Source of the DNA: an uncultured Collinsella sp.
GTDB lineage: Bacteria; Actinomycetota; Coriobacteriia; Coriobacteriales; Coriobacteriaceae
Assembly (NCBI GenBank): GCA_900547345.1
Contig: URGG01000003.1
Coordinates: 1 to 48,583 of the forward strand
Reading direction: 5' to 3'
DNA length: 48,583 nt
Of the stretch, positions 33,262-40,727 are shown in pieces. The notes below the pieces were generated by a model. It made no database searches, was not told where the DNA came from, and saw only the letters and a list, made by a program, of their open reading frames with translations. Every line of letters begins with the position of its first letter. Within the stretch, counting starts at the first letter, position 1. The position numbers and the translations under genes are program-made.

Positions 33262-36039
33262 ATGATTCTCAACGGACCGGGGATTAGCTACACCGAGCCC
33301 GACATCGGTTCGGAGTTCGTGCCGCCGCTGCCGGAGCATCCGCGCGAGGCCATCGTCAAGCTGTGCGAGCACTGCACCAACCGTCTGCTGCATCGCGATG
33401 AGCTGCTGGGCTACGAGTACTGGTCGTTTGCCGAGGCCGCGACTGACGAGCAGGCCGAAGTGCTCTGCAAGATGAAGATGCGCCGTCCCTATACGCTGCC
33501 CGAGATGGTCAAGCTCACCGGCATGACCGAAGCCGATATCGAGAAGATGCTCGACGATATGAGCTACACGGGCCTGCTCGAGTACAACTGGGAGAATCCC
33601 GAGCGCGCCAAGCAGTGGGTGCTGCCCATGCTGGTGCCGGGTTCCGCCGAGTTCCTCAACATGCGCGTGAGCCAGCTCGACGAGCACCCGGTCTATGCCA
33701 AGTTCTTTGAGCAGGCGTCCAAGGGGCCGCTGTCCAAGGCTACGCCGATGGTGCCGCCCGGTGGCGCCGGCATCGGCATGCACGTCATTCCGGTCGAGAA
33801 GGCCATCGACGCCGCGAGCACCTCGGTGCCGATCGAGCATATCGAGCACTGGCTCGACAAATACGATGGCAAATATGCCGCCAGCACCTGCAGCTGCCGC
33901 GCGAGCCGTCGCGTGATGGGTGAGGGCTGCGCCGACGACCCCGCCGACTGGTGCATTGCCGTGGGCGATATGGCCGACTATGTGGTTGAGACCGACCGCG
34001 GCCATTACGTGACGCGCGACGAGGTCTACGACATCCTGCGCCAGGCCGAGGACAACGGCTTTGTGCACCAGATCACTAATATCGACGGCGAGAACAAGAT
34101 CTTCGCCATCTGCAACTGCAACGTCAACGTGTGCTACGCCCTGCGCACCTCGCAGCTGTTCAACACGCCCAACCTGTCGCGCTCGGCCTATGTCGCTAAG
34201 GTCGAGAAGGACAAGTGCGTGGCCTGCGGTCGCTGCGTCGAGGTGTGTCCGGCCGGCGCCGCCAAGCTGGGCCAGAAGCTCTGCAGCAAAAAGGCCGGCG
34301 GACAGGTGCCCGAGTATCCGCGCCAGGAGCTGCCCGATGCCACCAAGTGGGACCACACCAAGTGGTCGCCCAACTACCGCAACGACAACCGCATCGAGAC
34401 GCATGAGTCCGGCACCGCTCCCTGCAAGACGGCCTGCCCCGCGCACGTTGCCGTTCAGGGCTATTTGAAGCTCGCGGCTCAGGGTCGCTATGACGAGGCG
34501 CTGGCACTCATTAAGCGCGAGAACCCGCTGCCCGCTATCTGCGGCCGTGTGTGCAACCGCCGCTGCGAGGACGCCTGCACCCGCGGCCGTGTGGACGCCG
34601 CCGTGGCCATCGACGAGGTCAAGAAGTTCATCGCCCAGCGCGATCTGGATGCCGCGACCCGCTACGTCCCGCCCGTGGTGACGCCGACGCGCGCTGGCGG
34701 CTTTGATCAGAAGATCGCCATCATCGGTGCCGGTCCGGCCGGCCTGTCCTGCGCTTTCTATCTGGCCGAGAAGGGCTACAAGCCCGTCGTCTTCGAGAAA
34801 AACGAGCGCCCGGGCGGCATGCTCACCTACGGCATTCCCAGCTTTAAGCTGCAGAAGGACGTCATTGAGGCCGAGGTCGAGATCATTCGCCTGATGGGTG
34901 CCGAGTTCCGCTATGGCGTGGAGGTCGGTCGTGATGTGACGCTCGACGAGCTGCGCGCGCAGGGCTTTAAGGCCTTTTACGTGGCCATCGGCTGCCAGGG
35001 CGGCCGCCTTGCCGGTATTCCGGGCGAGGATGCCGTGGACGTGACCGTGGCCGTCGACTTCCTTCGCGAGGTTAACAGCGGCAAGATCGATACCCTGTCC
35101 GGCCGCACCATTGTGGTGGGCGGCGGCAACGTGGCCATCGACGTTGCCCGCAACGCCTGCCGTCTGGGCTCTGGGCACGTTGAGATGTTCTGCCTGGAGA
35201 GCGAGGTCCAGATGCCCGCCAGCGAGGAAGAACGTCGCGAGGCCGTTGAGGACGGCGCTCACATCAGCTGCGGCTGGGGCCCCAAGGAGATTCACCTGGA
35301 CGAGGCCGGTCGTGTGTGCGGTATCACCTTCAAGCGCTGCACGCGTGTCTTTGACGACGAGGGCCGTTTTGCGCCCGAGTACGACGAGAACGATCTGCGC
35401 CGTGTCGATGCCGACCGTGTCGTCATGTCGATTGGCCAGTCCATTGTGTGGGGCGACCTGCTGGCTGGCTCCAAGGTGGAGCTCGGCCGCGGCCAGGGCG
35501 CCCTTGCCGATCCCCAGACTTACCAGACCGCCGAACCCGACATCTTTGTGGGTGGTGACGTCTACACTGGCCCCAGCTTTGCCATCGACGCTATCGCCGC
35601 CGGCCACGAGGCCGCGGTGTCCATCCATCGCTTTGTGCAGCCGGGCTCCACGCTCACCATCGGCCGCAATCAGCGCCGCTACACCGCGCTCGACCGCGAC
35701 GACGTTGTGCTCGAGAGCTACGACAACGCGAGCCGCGAGGTTGCCCACGTGGACCGCGAGCGCGAGAAGGCTGCGCCGTTTAGCGAGTACGTCGAGACCT
35801 TTACCGAAGAGCAGGTGCGCGCCGAGACCGCCCGTTGCCTGGGTTGCGGTGCCTCGATCGTCGACCCCAACAAGTGCATCGGCTGCGGCCTGTGCACCAC
35901 CAAGTGCGCGTTCGACGCCATCCATCTGGATCGCGACCGCCCCGAGTGCTCCACGATGGTCAAATACGAGCAAAAGCTCCCAAGCCTGGGCAAGTATGCT
36001 TTAAAGCGTGCGATTAAAATCAAATTCGGGAAGAAGTAA
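33262..36039 (+). CDS. Large FeS/FAD/NAD(P) oxidoreductase (GltD-like with extra ferredoxin domains)
   Basis: About 925 aa. Domain order: an N-terminal region (~1-300) with a winged-helix-like part and cysteines STCSCR, EGC and DWC, then ICNCNVNVC; a ferredoxin motif CVACGRCVEVCPAG (~318); a GltD-type FeS segment with CKTACP and CGRVCNRRCEDAC (~387-440); FAD site IAIIGAGPAGLSC (~485); NAD(P) site IVVGGGNVAIDVA (~616); and a C-terminal ferredoxin motif with CLGCG and CIGCGLCTTKC (~858-885). It should move electrons between NAD(P)H and a low-potential carrier through at least three FeS clusters. The partner is unknown. GAAGGG lies 6 nt before the ATG at 33262. Divergent from tetR behind two operators; hypA follows 192 bp later. 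Confidence 0.9.
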   Translation: MILNGPGISYTEPDIGSEFVPPLPEHPREAIVKLCEHCTNRLLHRDELLGYEYWSFAEAATDEQAEVLCKMKMRRPYTLPEMVKLTGMTEADIEKMLDDMSYTGLLEYNWENPERAKQWVLPMLVPGSAEFLNMRVSQLDEHPVYAKFFEQASKGPLSKATPMVPPGGAGIGMHVIPVEKAIDAASTSVPIEHIEHWLDKYDGKYAASTCSCRASRRVMGEGCADDPADWCIAVGDMADYVVETDRGHYVTRDEVYDILRQAEDNGFVHQITNIDGENKIFAICNCNVNVCYALRTSQLFNTPNLSRSAYVAKVEKDKCVACGRCVEVCPAGAAKLGQKLCSKKAGGQVPEYPRQELPDATKWDHTKWSPNYRNDNRIETHESGTAPCKTACPAHVAVQGYLKLAAQGRYDEALALIKRENPLPAICGRVCNRRCEDACTRGRVDAAVAIDEVKKFIAQRDLDAATRYVPPVVTPTRAGGFDQKIAIIGAGPAGLSCAFYLAEKGYKPVVFEKNERPGGMLTYGIPSFKLQKDVIEAEVEIIRLMGAEFRYGVEVGRDVTLDELRAQGFKAFYVAIGCQGGRLAGIPGEDAVDVTVAVDFLREVNSGKIDTLSGRTIVVGGGNVAIDVARNACRLGSGHVEMFCLESEVQMPASEEERREAVEDGAHISCGWGPKEIHLDEAGRVCGITFKRCTRVFDDEGRFAPEYDENDLRRVDADRVVMSIGQSIVWGDLLAGSKVELGRGQGALADPQTYQTAEPDIFVGGDVYTGPSFAIDAIAAGHEAAVSIHRFVQPGSTLTIGRNQRRYTALDRDDVVLESYDNASREVAHVDREREKAAPFSEYVETFTEEQVRAETARCLGCGASIVDPNKCIGCGLCTTKCAFDAIHLDRDRPECSTMVKYEQKLPSLGKYALKRAIKIKFGKK

Positions 36040-36199
36040 GAAACGCAACAAGCAGGAGAACGGCGTAGAGAGCGGTTGGACAGCGAGCGAGTCCCAGGCG
36101 TGGCGAGGTGCCTTGAAAGAGGAGGGCATAGGGCTTTTGCCCATGCCCGACGATTGAAAGGCAGATCGCCCGTCTGGGGCTCGCGCAGCGTCAAGCCGA

Positions 36200-36221
36200 C
36201 CGCCGTTCGGTAGAACGGCGG
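36200..36221 (+). other. Hairpin directly before the hypA ribosome site
   Basis: CCGCCGTTC (36200-36208) pairs perfectly with GAACGGCGG (36213-36221) over GGTA, and the ribosome site GGAAGGA starts at its foot. It could affect hypA translation or mRNA ends. The rest of the 190-bp spacer shows no gene. Confidence 0.65.
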
Positions 36222-36231
36222 AAGGAAATAA

Positions 36232-36660
36232 ATGCACGAGCTCGGAATCGTCTATCACATCATTCGCGATGTCGAGAACGTGGCGCGCGCCAATGGCGTG
36301 CGTCGCGTTTCGAGCGTGACGTTGCTGCTGGGCGAGGTCTCGGGCGTCGTTCCCGACTTGCTGCTCGACGCTTGGCGCTGGGCGGTAGATAAAAAGCCCA
36401 TCGCACAGGGCGCGGAGCTTGTTGTGGAGCCCGTCGAGGCTGTGACGCATTGCGAGGCATGCGGCCGCGACTACGCGACGGTCGAGCACGGCAAGACCTG
36501 TCCCCATTGCGGTAGCGGCGAGACATACCTGCTGCAGGGCCAGGAGGTCATGATCAAGCAGATCGAGACCCCCGACGAGGACCCGGCAGACGCTGTCCCC
36601 GACGGCCCTTCCGACGCCCCCGACGCCGTCGACGCCGCCAACCCCCTCCACATTGTCTAG
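36232..36660 (+). CDS. hypA: Hydrogenase/urease nickel insertion protein HypA
   Basis: 142 aa. HypA delivers nickel to the hydrogenase large subunit with HypB. The nickel-binding N-terminus MHE is intact, and the structural zinc site is CEAC ... CPHC (~75-98). A ~30-residue acidic, Pro/Ala-rich tail (EDPADAVPDGPSDAPD) extends beyond the usual ~115 aa. GGAAGGA lies 7 nt before the ATG. It follows the FeS/FAD oxidoreductase rather than the other hyp genes 30 kb away, and hypB is not next to it. Confidence 0.95.
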   Translation: MHELGIVYHIIRDVENVARANGVRRVSSVTLLLGEVSGVVPDLLLDAWRWAVDKKPIAQGAELVVEPVEAVTHCEACGRDYATVEHGKTCPHCGSGETYLLQGQEVMIKQIETPDEDPADAVPDGPSDAPDAVDAANPLHIV

Positions 36661-36664
36661 CCCT

Positions 36665-36741
36665 TAGTCGTTGGGGACGTTCTTAAACGACTAGCCAATC
36701 AAGAACGTCCCCAACGACTAGTCGTTTAAGAACGTCCCCAA
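36665..36741. repeat. Compound GGGGACGTTC palindrome after hypA
   Basis: A 20-bp perfect inverted repeat (36665-36684 with 36701-36720, containing GTTGGGGACGTTCTT) overlaps a second one (36680-36694 with 36718-36732), and a third AAGAACGTCCCCAA copy follows to 36741. Two alternative folds are possible. The GGGGACGTTC core also occurs in the dispersed repeat copies at 85-185 and 20109-20260. Confidence 0.85.
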
Positions 36742-36790
36742 TAACTACTTGCGCTAGAGCATAAGTCACGCTGATAGTCAAGTTATGTCT

Positions 36791-37018
36791 GTTTAAACAA
36801 AATAGCGGCAGTACAAGCGCATTCGCGCTTGCCAAAAATCGATATTAATGAACAGCCTGCTTGTATCTGTAAAATGCATGGCTTGATGAGCGACGCCTTG
36901 TCGTGTAATGAGTCAAAAAGCAGTAACGTAATCAACTTGTAACAAACTTAGACGTTTAAACAAATAATGCAACCTTTTACGAATTTAGCTATAATTCCAC
37001 AAACCAAACAGGTATACT
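36791..37018 (+). promoter_or_regulatory. AT-rich leader and promoter region of the PTS operon
   Basis: About 250 bp of AT-rich DNA. GTTTAAACAAA occurs twice (about 36791 and 36953). A perfect -10, TATAAT, is at 36990-36995 and another candidate, TATACT, at 37013-37018; neither has a clear -35, so an activator is likely. A small hairpin CAAGCGC-attc-GCGCTTG lies near 36818-36835. No gene is seen here. Confidence 0.5.
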
Positions 37019-37065
37019 CCTTTCATGTCGTGTAGGAATTACGTAGACAAAAAGGAGGTTATGTG

Positions 37066-38055
37066 ATGGTAAGTATTGTTCTTGCTAGCCACGGGGACTT
37101 GGCAGCTGGAATCAAGCAGACGGGCTCGATGGTCTTTGGCGATCAGCCGTCTGTTGCCGTGGTCTCGCTCGAGCCGAGCATGGGCCCCGACGACTTCCGT
37201 GCCAAGGTCGAGGAAGCAATCGCTTCCTTCGAGGACCAGGAGCAGGTGCTCTTCCTCGTTGATCTGTGGGGCGGCACGCCGTTCAACCAGATCAGCGGGC
37301 TCATCGAGGGCCACGATTCCTGGGCTATCGTCACCGGTGTCAACCTGCCTATGCTCATCGAGGCATATTCGCAGCGCTTTGACGCAAAGAACACTGCACA
37401 TGCGATCGCAAAACATCTCGTGACTGAGGCTAAGGCTGGCGTGCGCGTCAAGCCCGAGTCTCTGGAGCCCGAGGAGAAGAAGCCGGCTACGGCCGCCGCT
37501 GCTCCTGCAGGCGCCATCCCTCCGGGAACGGTCATCGGCGACGGGCACATCAAGATCGCCCACGTCCGTATCGACACCCGTCTGCTGCATGGTCAGGTGG
37601 CCACCACGTGGACCAAGCAGATCAACCCCAACCGCATCATCGTGGTTTCCGACGGCGTTGCTCACGACGAGCTCCGCAAGACCATGATCGAGCAGGCTGC
37701 CCCTCCGGGAGTCCATGCCAACGTCGTGCCCATCAAGAAGATGGCCGAGGTCGTCAAGGACACGCGCTTTGGTGACACCAAGGCGATGCTGCTCTTCGAG
37801 AACCCGCAGGATCTGCTCAGGGCCATCGAGGCCGGCGTCGACATCAAGGAAGTCAACATCGGTTCCATGGCTCACTCCAAGGGCAAGGTCGTCGTTACCA
37901 ACGCCGTCGCTATGGGCGATGACGACGTTAAGACCCTCGAGGCCCTCAAGGCCAAGGGCGTCAAGTTCGAGGTCCGCAAGGTTCCTTCGGATTCCTCCGA
38001 GGATCTCGACGCCATGTTGAAGAAAGCTAAGGCCGAACTGGCCGCTCAAGCATAG
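37066..38055 (+). CDS. manX: PTS mannose-family EIIAB component
   Basis: 329 aa. IIA and IIB domains in one chain. IIA (~1-130) begins VSIVLASHGDLAAGIK with the phospho-histidine His9; LFLVDLWGGTPFNQ follows. An Ala/Pro/Lys linker (~131-162) leads to IIB (~163-329), with its phospho-histidine in VRIDTRLLHGQVATTW. Takes phosphate from HPr and passes it to a sugar entering through IIC/IID. AAAGGAGGT lies 6 nt before the ATG at 37066; the GTG one codon earlier is too close. First gene of the operon. Mannose-class systems transport mannose, glucose, fructose or amino sugars; the sugar is not determined. Confidence 0.94.
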   Translation: MVSIVLASHGDLAAGIKQTGSMVFGDQPSVAVVSLEPSMGPDDFRAKVEEAIASFEDQEQVLFLVDLWGGTPFNQISGLIEGHDSWAIVTGVNLPMLIEAYSQRFDAKNTAHAIAKHLVTEAKAGVRVKPESLEPEEKKPATAAAAPAGAIPPGTVIGDGHIKIAHVRIDTRLLHGQVATTWTKQINPNRIIVVSDGVAHDELRKTMIEQAAPPGVHANVVPIKKMAEVVKDTRFGDTKAMLLFENPQDLLRAIEAGVDIKEVNIGSMAHSKGKVVVTNAVAMGDDDVKTLEALKAKGVKFEVRKVPSDSSEDLDAMLKKAKAELAAQA

Positions 38056-38073
38056 TAAAGGAGGGTCCGATAC

Positions 38074-38892
38074 ATGTCTGCAATCACTATTCTGCTTGTT
38101 GCGATTGTCGCGTTGCTTGCCGGTATGGAAGGCATTCTGGATGAGTTCCAGTTCCATCAGCCGCTCGTGGCATGCACGCTTATCGGTCTCGTAACCGGTC
38201 ACCTTCAGGAGGGCATCCTCCTAGGCGGTTCGCTCCAGATGATGGCCCTTGGCTGGGCTAACATCGGCGCCGCCGTCGCGCCTGACGCCGCTCTGGCCTC
38301 GGTCGCCTCTTCGATTATCATGGCGCTCGCCCTCAACGGCGGTGCCACCGATCCGTCGAAGGCCGTTACCGCCGCCATCGCCGTCGCCATCCCGCTGTCG
38401 GTCGCCGGTCTGTTCCTGACCATGATCTGCCGTACCATTGCTACCGCTATCGCTCATGCCATGGACGGTTGCGCCGAGAAGGGCGACTTCGCCGGCATCG
38501 AGCGCTGGCAGTATGCTGCCATCCTCATGCAGGGCCTTCGTATCGCCATCCCGGCAGTGCTTCTGTGCGTCATCCCGGCCGAGGCCGTTACCAACGCGCT
38601 TAACGCTATGCCCGACTGGCTGTCCGGCGGCATGGCTGTCGGCGGCGGCATGGTCGCTTCCGTCGGTTACGCCATGGTCATCAACATGATGGCCACCAAG
38701 GAGACCTGGCCGTTCTTCATCCTCGGCTTTGTCCTTGCTGCCATCCCTCAGCTCACGCTGATCGCCCTTGGCCTCATCGGCATCTCCCTTGCCCTCATCT
38801 ACCTTGGCCTTAAGGATCTGGCCAAGCAGGGTGGCGGCATGGGCGGTGGCTCCGGCGACCCGCTCGGCGACATTCTGAACGATTACGAGTAG
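38074..38892 (+). CDS. manY: PTS mannose/sorbose-family EIIC component
   Basis: 272 aa. An integral membrane protein forming the translocator with IID. Multiple hydrophobic segments; signature-like regions QFHQPLVACTLIGLVTGHLQ and GGSLQMMALGWANIGAAVAPDAALAS near residues 25-75. GGAGG precedes the ATG and the gap to the IIAB gene is 18 bp. The C-terminus ends in a soluble glycine-rich tail. Confidence 0.95.
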   Translation: MSAITILLVAIVALLAGMEGILDEFQFHQPLVACTLIGLVTGHLQEGILLGGSLQMMALGWANIGAAVAPDAALASVASSIIMALALNGGATDPSKAVTAAIAVAIPLSVAGLFLTMICRTIATAIAHAMDGCAEKGDFAGIERWQYAAILMQGLRIAIPAVLLCVIPAEAVTNALNAMPDWLSGGMAVGGGMVASVGYAMVINMMATKETWPFFILGFVLAAIPQLTLIALGLIGISLALIYLGLKDLAKQGGGMGGGSGDPLGDILNDYE

Positions 38893-38908
38893 GAGGGGAG
38901 TGATACAT

Positions 38909-39829
38909 ATGGCAGAGAACAAGATTCAGCTCACCAAGGCTGACCGCAAGAAGGTTTGCTTCCGTCATCAGTTCCTTCAGGGCTCGTGGAACTACGAGCG
39001 TATGCAGAACGGCGGCTGGTGCTTCGCAATGATCCCTGCGATCAAGAAGCTCTACACCAACAAGGATGACCAGATTGCCGCCCTTAAGCGCCACCTGGAG
39101 TTCTATAACACCCATCCTTATGTTTCCGCCCCCGTCATTGGCGTCACCCTCGCTCTCGAGGAGGAGCGCGCCAACGGTGCTCCGATCGACGACGTTGCCA
39201 TTCAGGGCGTCAAGGTCGGTATGATGGGCCCGCTCGCCGGCGTCGGCGACCCCGCCTTCTGGTTCACCCTTCGCCCGATCCTGGGTGCTCTGGGCGCTTC
39301 CCTGGCCCTGTCCGGCAGCATCGCCGGTCCGCTGCTGTTCTTCTTCGCGTGGAACATCATCCGTTACGCTTTCCTGTGGTACACGCAGGAGTTTGGCTAC
39401 AAGGTCGGCTCCTCCATCGCCAAGGACCTCTCTGGTGGTCTGATGGGCAAGGTTACCGAGGGTGCTTCCATCCTGGGTATGTTCATCATCGGCGCCCTGG
39501 TCGAGCGCTGGGTGTCCATCTCCTTCACCCCGGTCGTCTCCAAGGTCACGCAGTCTGCTGGCGCCTTTATCGACTGGGCTAGCCTGCCCTCTGGCTCCGA
39601 GGGCATCAAGGAAGCGCTGACGATGTACAACTCCGTCGGTGCTACCGCCCTTGATCAGATGAAGGTCACCACGCTTCAGGCTAACCTCGATCAGCTCATC
39701 CCCGGCCTTGCCGCCGTGTGCCTGACCCTGCTGGTCTGCAAGCTCCTCAAGAAGAAGGTCAGCCCGATCGTCATCATCCTGGCCCTCTTCGCCGTCGGCA
39801 TCATCGGTCGCGTCTGCGGCTTCATGTAA
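38909..39829 (+). CDS. manZ: PTS mannose-family EIID component
   Basis: 306 aa. Partner of IIC in the membrane. Family features: LTKADRKKVCFRHQFLQGSW, NYERMQNGGWCFAMIPAI and FYNTHPYVSAPVIGVTLALEEE at the N-terminus; then GPLAGVGDPAFWFTLRPI; and hydrophobic segments near the C-terminus. AGGAGGGGAG lies 8 nt before the ATG at 38909. Spaced 16 bp from the IIC gene. Ends 120 bp before a DUF956 gene. Confidence 0.95.
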   Translation: MAENKIQLTKADRKKVCFRHQFLQGSWNYERMQNGGWCFAMIPAIKKLYTNKDDQIAALKRHLEFYNTHPYVSAPVIGVTLALEEERANGAPIDDVAIQGVKVGMMGPLAGVGDPAFWFTLRPILGALGASLALSGSIAGPLLFFFAWNIIRYAFLWYTQEFGYKVGSSIAKDLSGGLMGKVTEGASILGMFIIGALVERWVSISFTPVVSKVTQSAGAFIDWASLPSGSEGIKEALTMYNSVGATALDQMKVTTLQANLDQLIPGLAAVCLTLLVCKLLKKKVSPIVIILALFAVGIIGRVCGFM

Positions 39830-39885
39830 GCGCGCTTCGGCTTAAGACCGAGAGTTGCTAGGCAAGGGCTTTTGAGCCATTGAAA

Positions 39886-39930
39886 CGGACCGCACCCGGT
39901 GGGTACACTGGATGCGGTCCGATTGTTTTT
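39886..39930 (+). terminator. Hairpin and T tract between EIID and DUF956 genes
   Basis: CGGACCGCA (39886-39894) pairs with TGCGGTCCG (39913-39921), followed by ATTGTTTTT. It may be a partial terminator that lowers the last gene of the operon. Confidence 0.75.
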
Positions 39931-39949
39931 ATTGGAGGGCGAGGCGCGT

Positions 39950-40348
39950 ATGGCGCAATCTCAGAACAGCAAGGTCGATCTGGCAACGCCGGCAACCTGT
40001 CTGATGGGGCTTACCAGTCACGGTAACGTAATGGTGGGCAATAAGGCGTTTGAGTACTATAACGAGCGCAATCCCGAGGATTATATTCAAATCCCGTGGG
40101 ACGAGGTCGACTATATTGCCGCCGAGGTTTTGCGCGGTACCAAGAAGATCACGCGTTTTGCCATCTTCACCAAGGATAACGGTCACTTTACGTTTTCGAC
40201 GCGCGACGACAAAGAGACGCTTCGTGCGGTCCGCCAGTACGTGGACGAGGACAAGCTCGTGCGTTCGCCCGACTTTATCGACGTGACCGCCAAGGGAGCC
40301 AAGAGCATCCCCTCCGTCATCAAAAACCTCTTCCACAAAGGCAACTAG
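39950..40348 (+). CDS. manO: DUF956 family protein, PTS-associated
   Basis: 132 aa. DUF956 proteins (ManO) accompany mannose-class PTS operons in many Gram-positive bacteria and are thought to bear on their control; the mechanism is unclear. Seen: VDLATPATCLMGLTSHGNVM, then GNKAFEYYNERNPEDYIQIP and WDEVDYIAAEVL, which give the PH-like fold described for the family. GAGG lies 5 nt before the ATG at 39950. Position right after IIAB-IIC-IID supports the call. Confidence 0.87.
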   Translation: MAQSQNSKVDLATPATCLMGLTSHGNVMVGNKAFEYYNERNPEDYIQIPWDEVDYIAAEVLRGTKKITRFAIFTKDNGHFTFSTRDDKETLRAVRQYVDEDKLVRSPDFIDVTAKGAKSIPSVIKNLFHKGN

Positions 40349-40357
40349 CTCCTCATA

Positions 40358-40424
40358 AGTTGCGGTGAAATAGTTCCTAAATACGGCTTTAGATGCTTCA
40401 GACAGGAACTATTCCACCGCAACT
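40358..40424. repeat. GTTGCGGTGAAATAG palindrome, copy 3
   Basis: Arms 40358-40378 and 40404-40424 (21 bp, one mismatch) are identical to those of copy 1 at 14632-14698, while the 25-nt centres differ. It lies between the DUF956 gene and the tRNA. Confidence 0.85.
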
Positions 40425-40483
40425 TCGAAGTCTAGTCATGCGACGTATGGCGATGCAGTAAATCTGCTACACTAGTACAACAT

Positions 40484-40559
40484 GCCTCCGTAGCTCAGGG
40501 GATAGAGCACCGCTCTCCTAAAGCGGGTGTCGACGGTTCGAATCCGCCCGGGGGCACCA
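40484..40559 (+). tRNA. tRNA-Arg (anticodon CCU), CCA encoded
   Basis: A 76-nt cloverleaf. Acceptor GCCTCCG pairs with CGGGGGC, with discriminator A and genomic CCA. The anticodon stem CCGCT/AGCGG holds the loop CTCCTAA, anticodon CCT (40517-40519), reading AGG. The T loop is TTCGAAT. The T stem GACGG/CCGCC contains one A-C mismatch, which is unusual. An extended -10 (TGCTACACT, ending 40473) precedes it. Confidence 0.95.
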
Positions 40560-40569
40560 GAGGAATATC

Positions 40570-40598
40570 GAGCCCGGTACCGCCACGGTGCCGGGCTC
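40570..40598 (+). terminator. Terminator after tRNA-Arg
   Basis: A 13-bp stem (GAGCCCGGTACCG / CGGTGCCGGGCTC, one G-T pair) on a 3-nt loop, then TTCTGGTTT. Confidence 0.75.
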
Positions 40599-40646
40599 TT
40601 CTGGTTTAAAGGTATGCCGTGGTTTTCGCTGCTTCAGATGAAGAAA

Positions 40647-40675
40647 GCGCCCGTTTGCAAGGGGCAAACGGGCGC
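40647..40675 (-). terminator. Terminator of the pknB operon
   Basis: A perfect 12-bp stem (GCGCCCGTTTGC / GCAAACGGGCGC) followed on the minus strand by TTTCTTC. It lies 50 bp past the pknB stop. Confidence 0.8.
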
Positions 40676-40727
40676 CATTGAGCGAATGTTTATGCGTCAT
40701 CAGCCGCTGCGGGCAACGTCTTGATGA

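Noticed and set aside
33166..35973. A 935-codon open frame antisense to the FeS/FAD oxidoreductase gene (similar antisense frames oppose dnaK, the hydratase gene and clpB)
   Set aside because: Explained by GC-rich codon bias of the sense genes; the sense proteins carry full family motifs, while the antisense products are low-complexity and lack ribosome sites.
36661..37065. A sigma-54 promoter for the PTS operon
   Set aside because: No convincing -24/-12 (GG-N10-GC) element; an AT-rich region with TATAAT fits a sigma-70-type promoter better.
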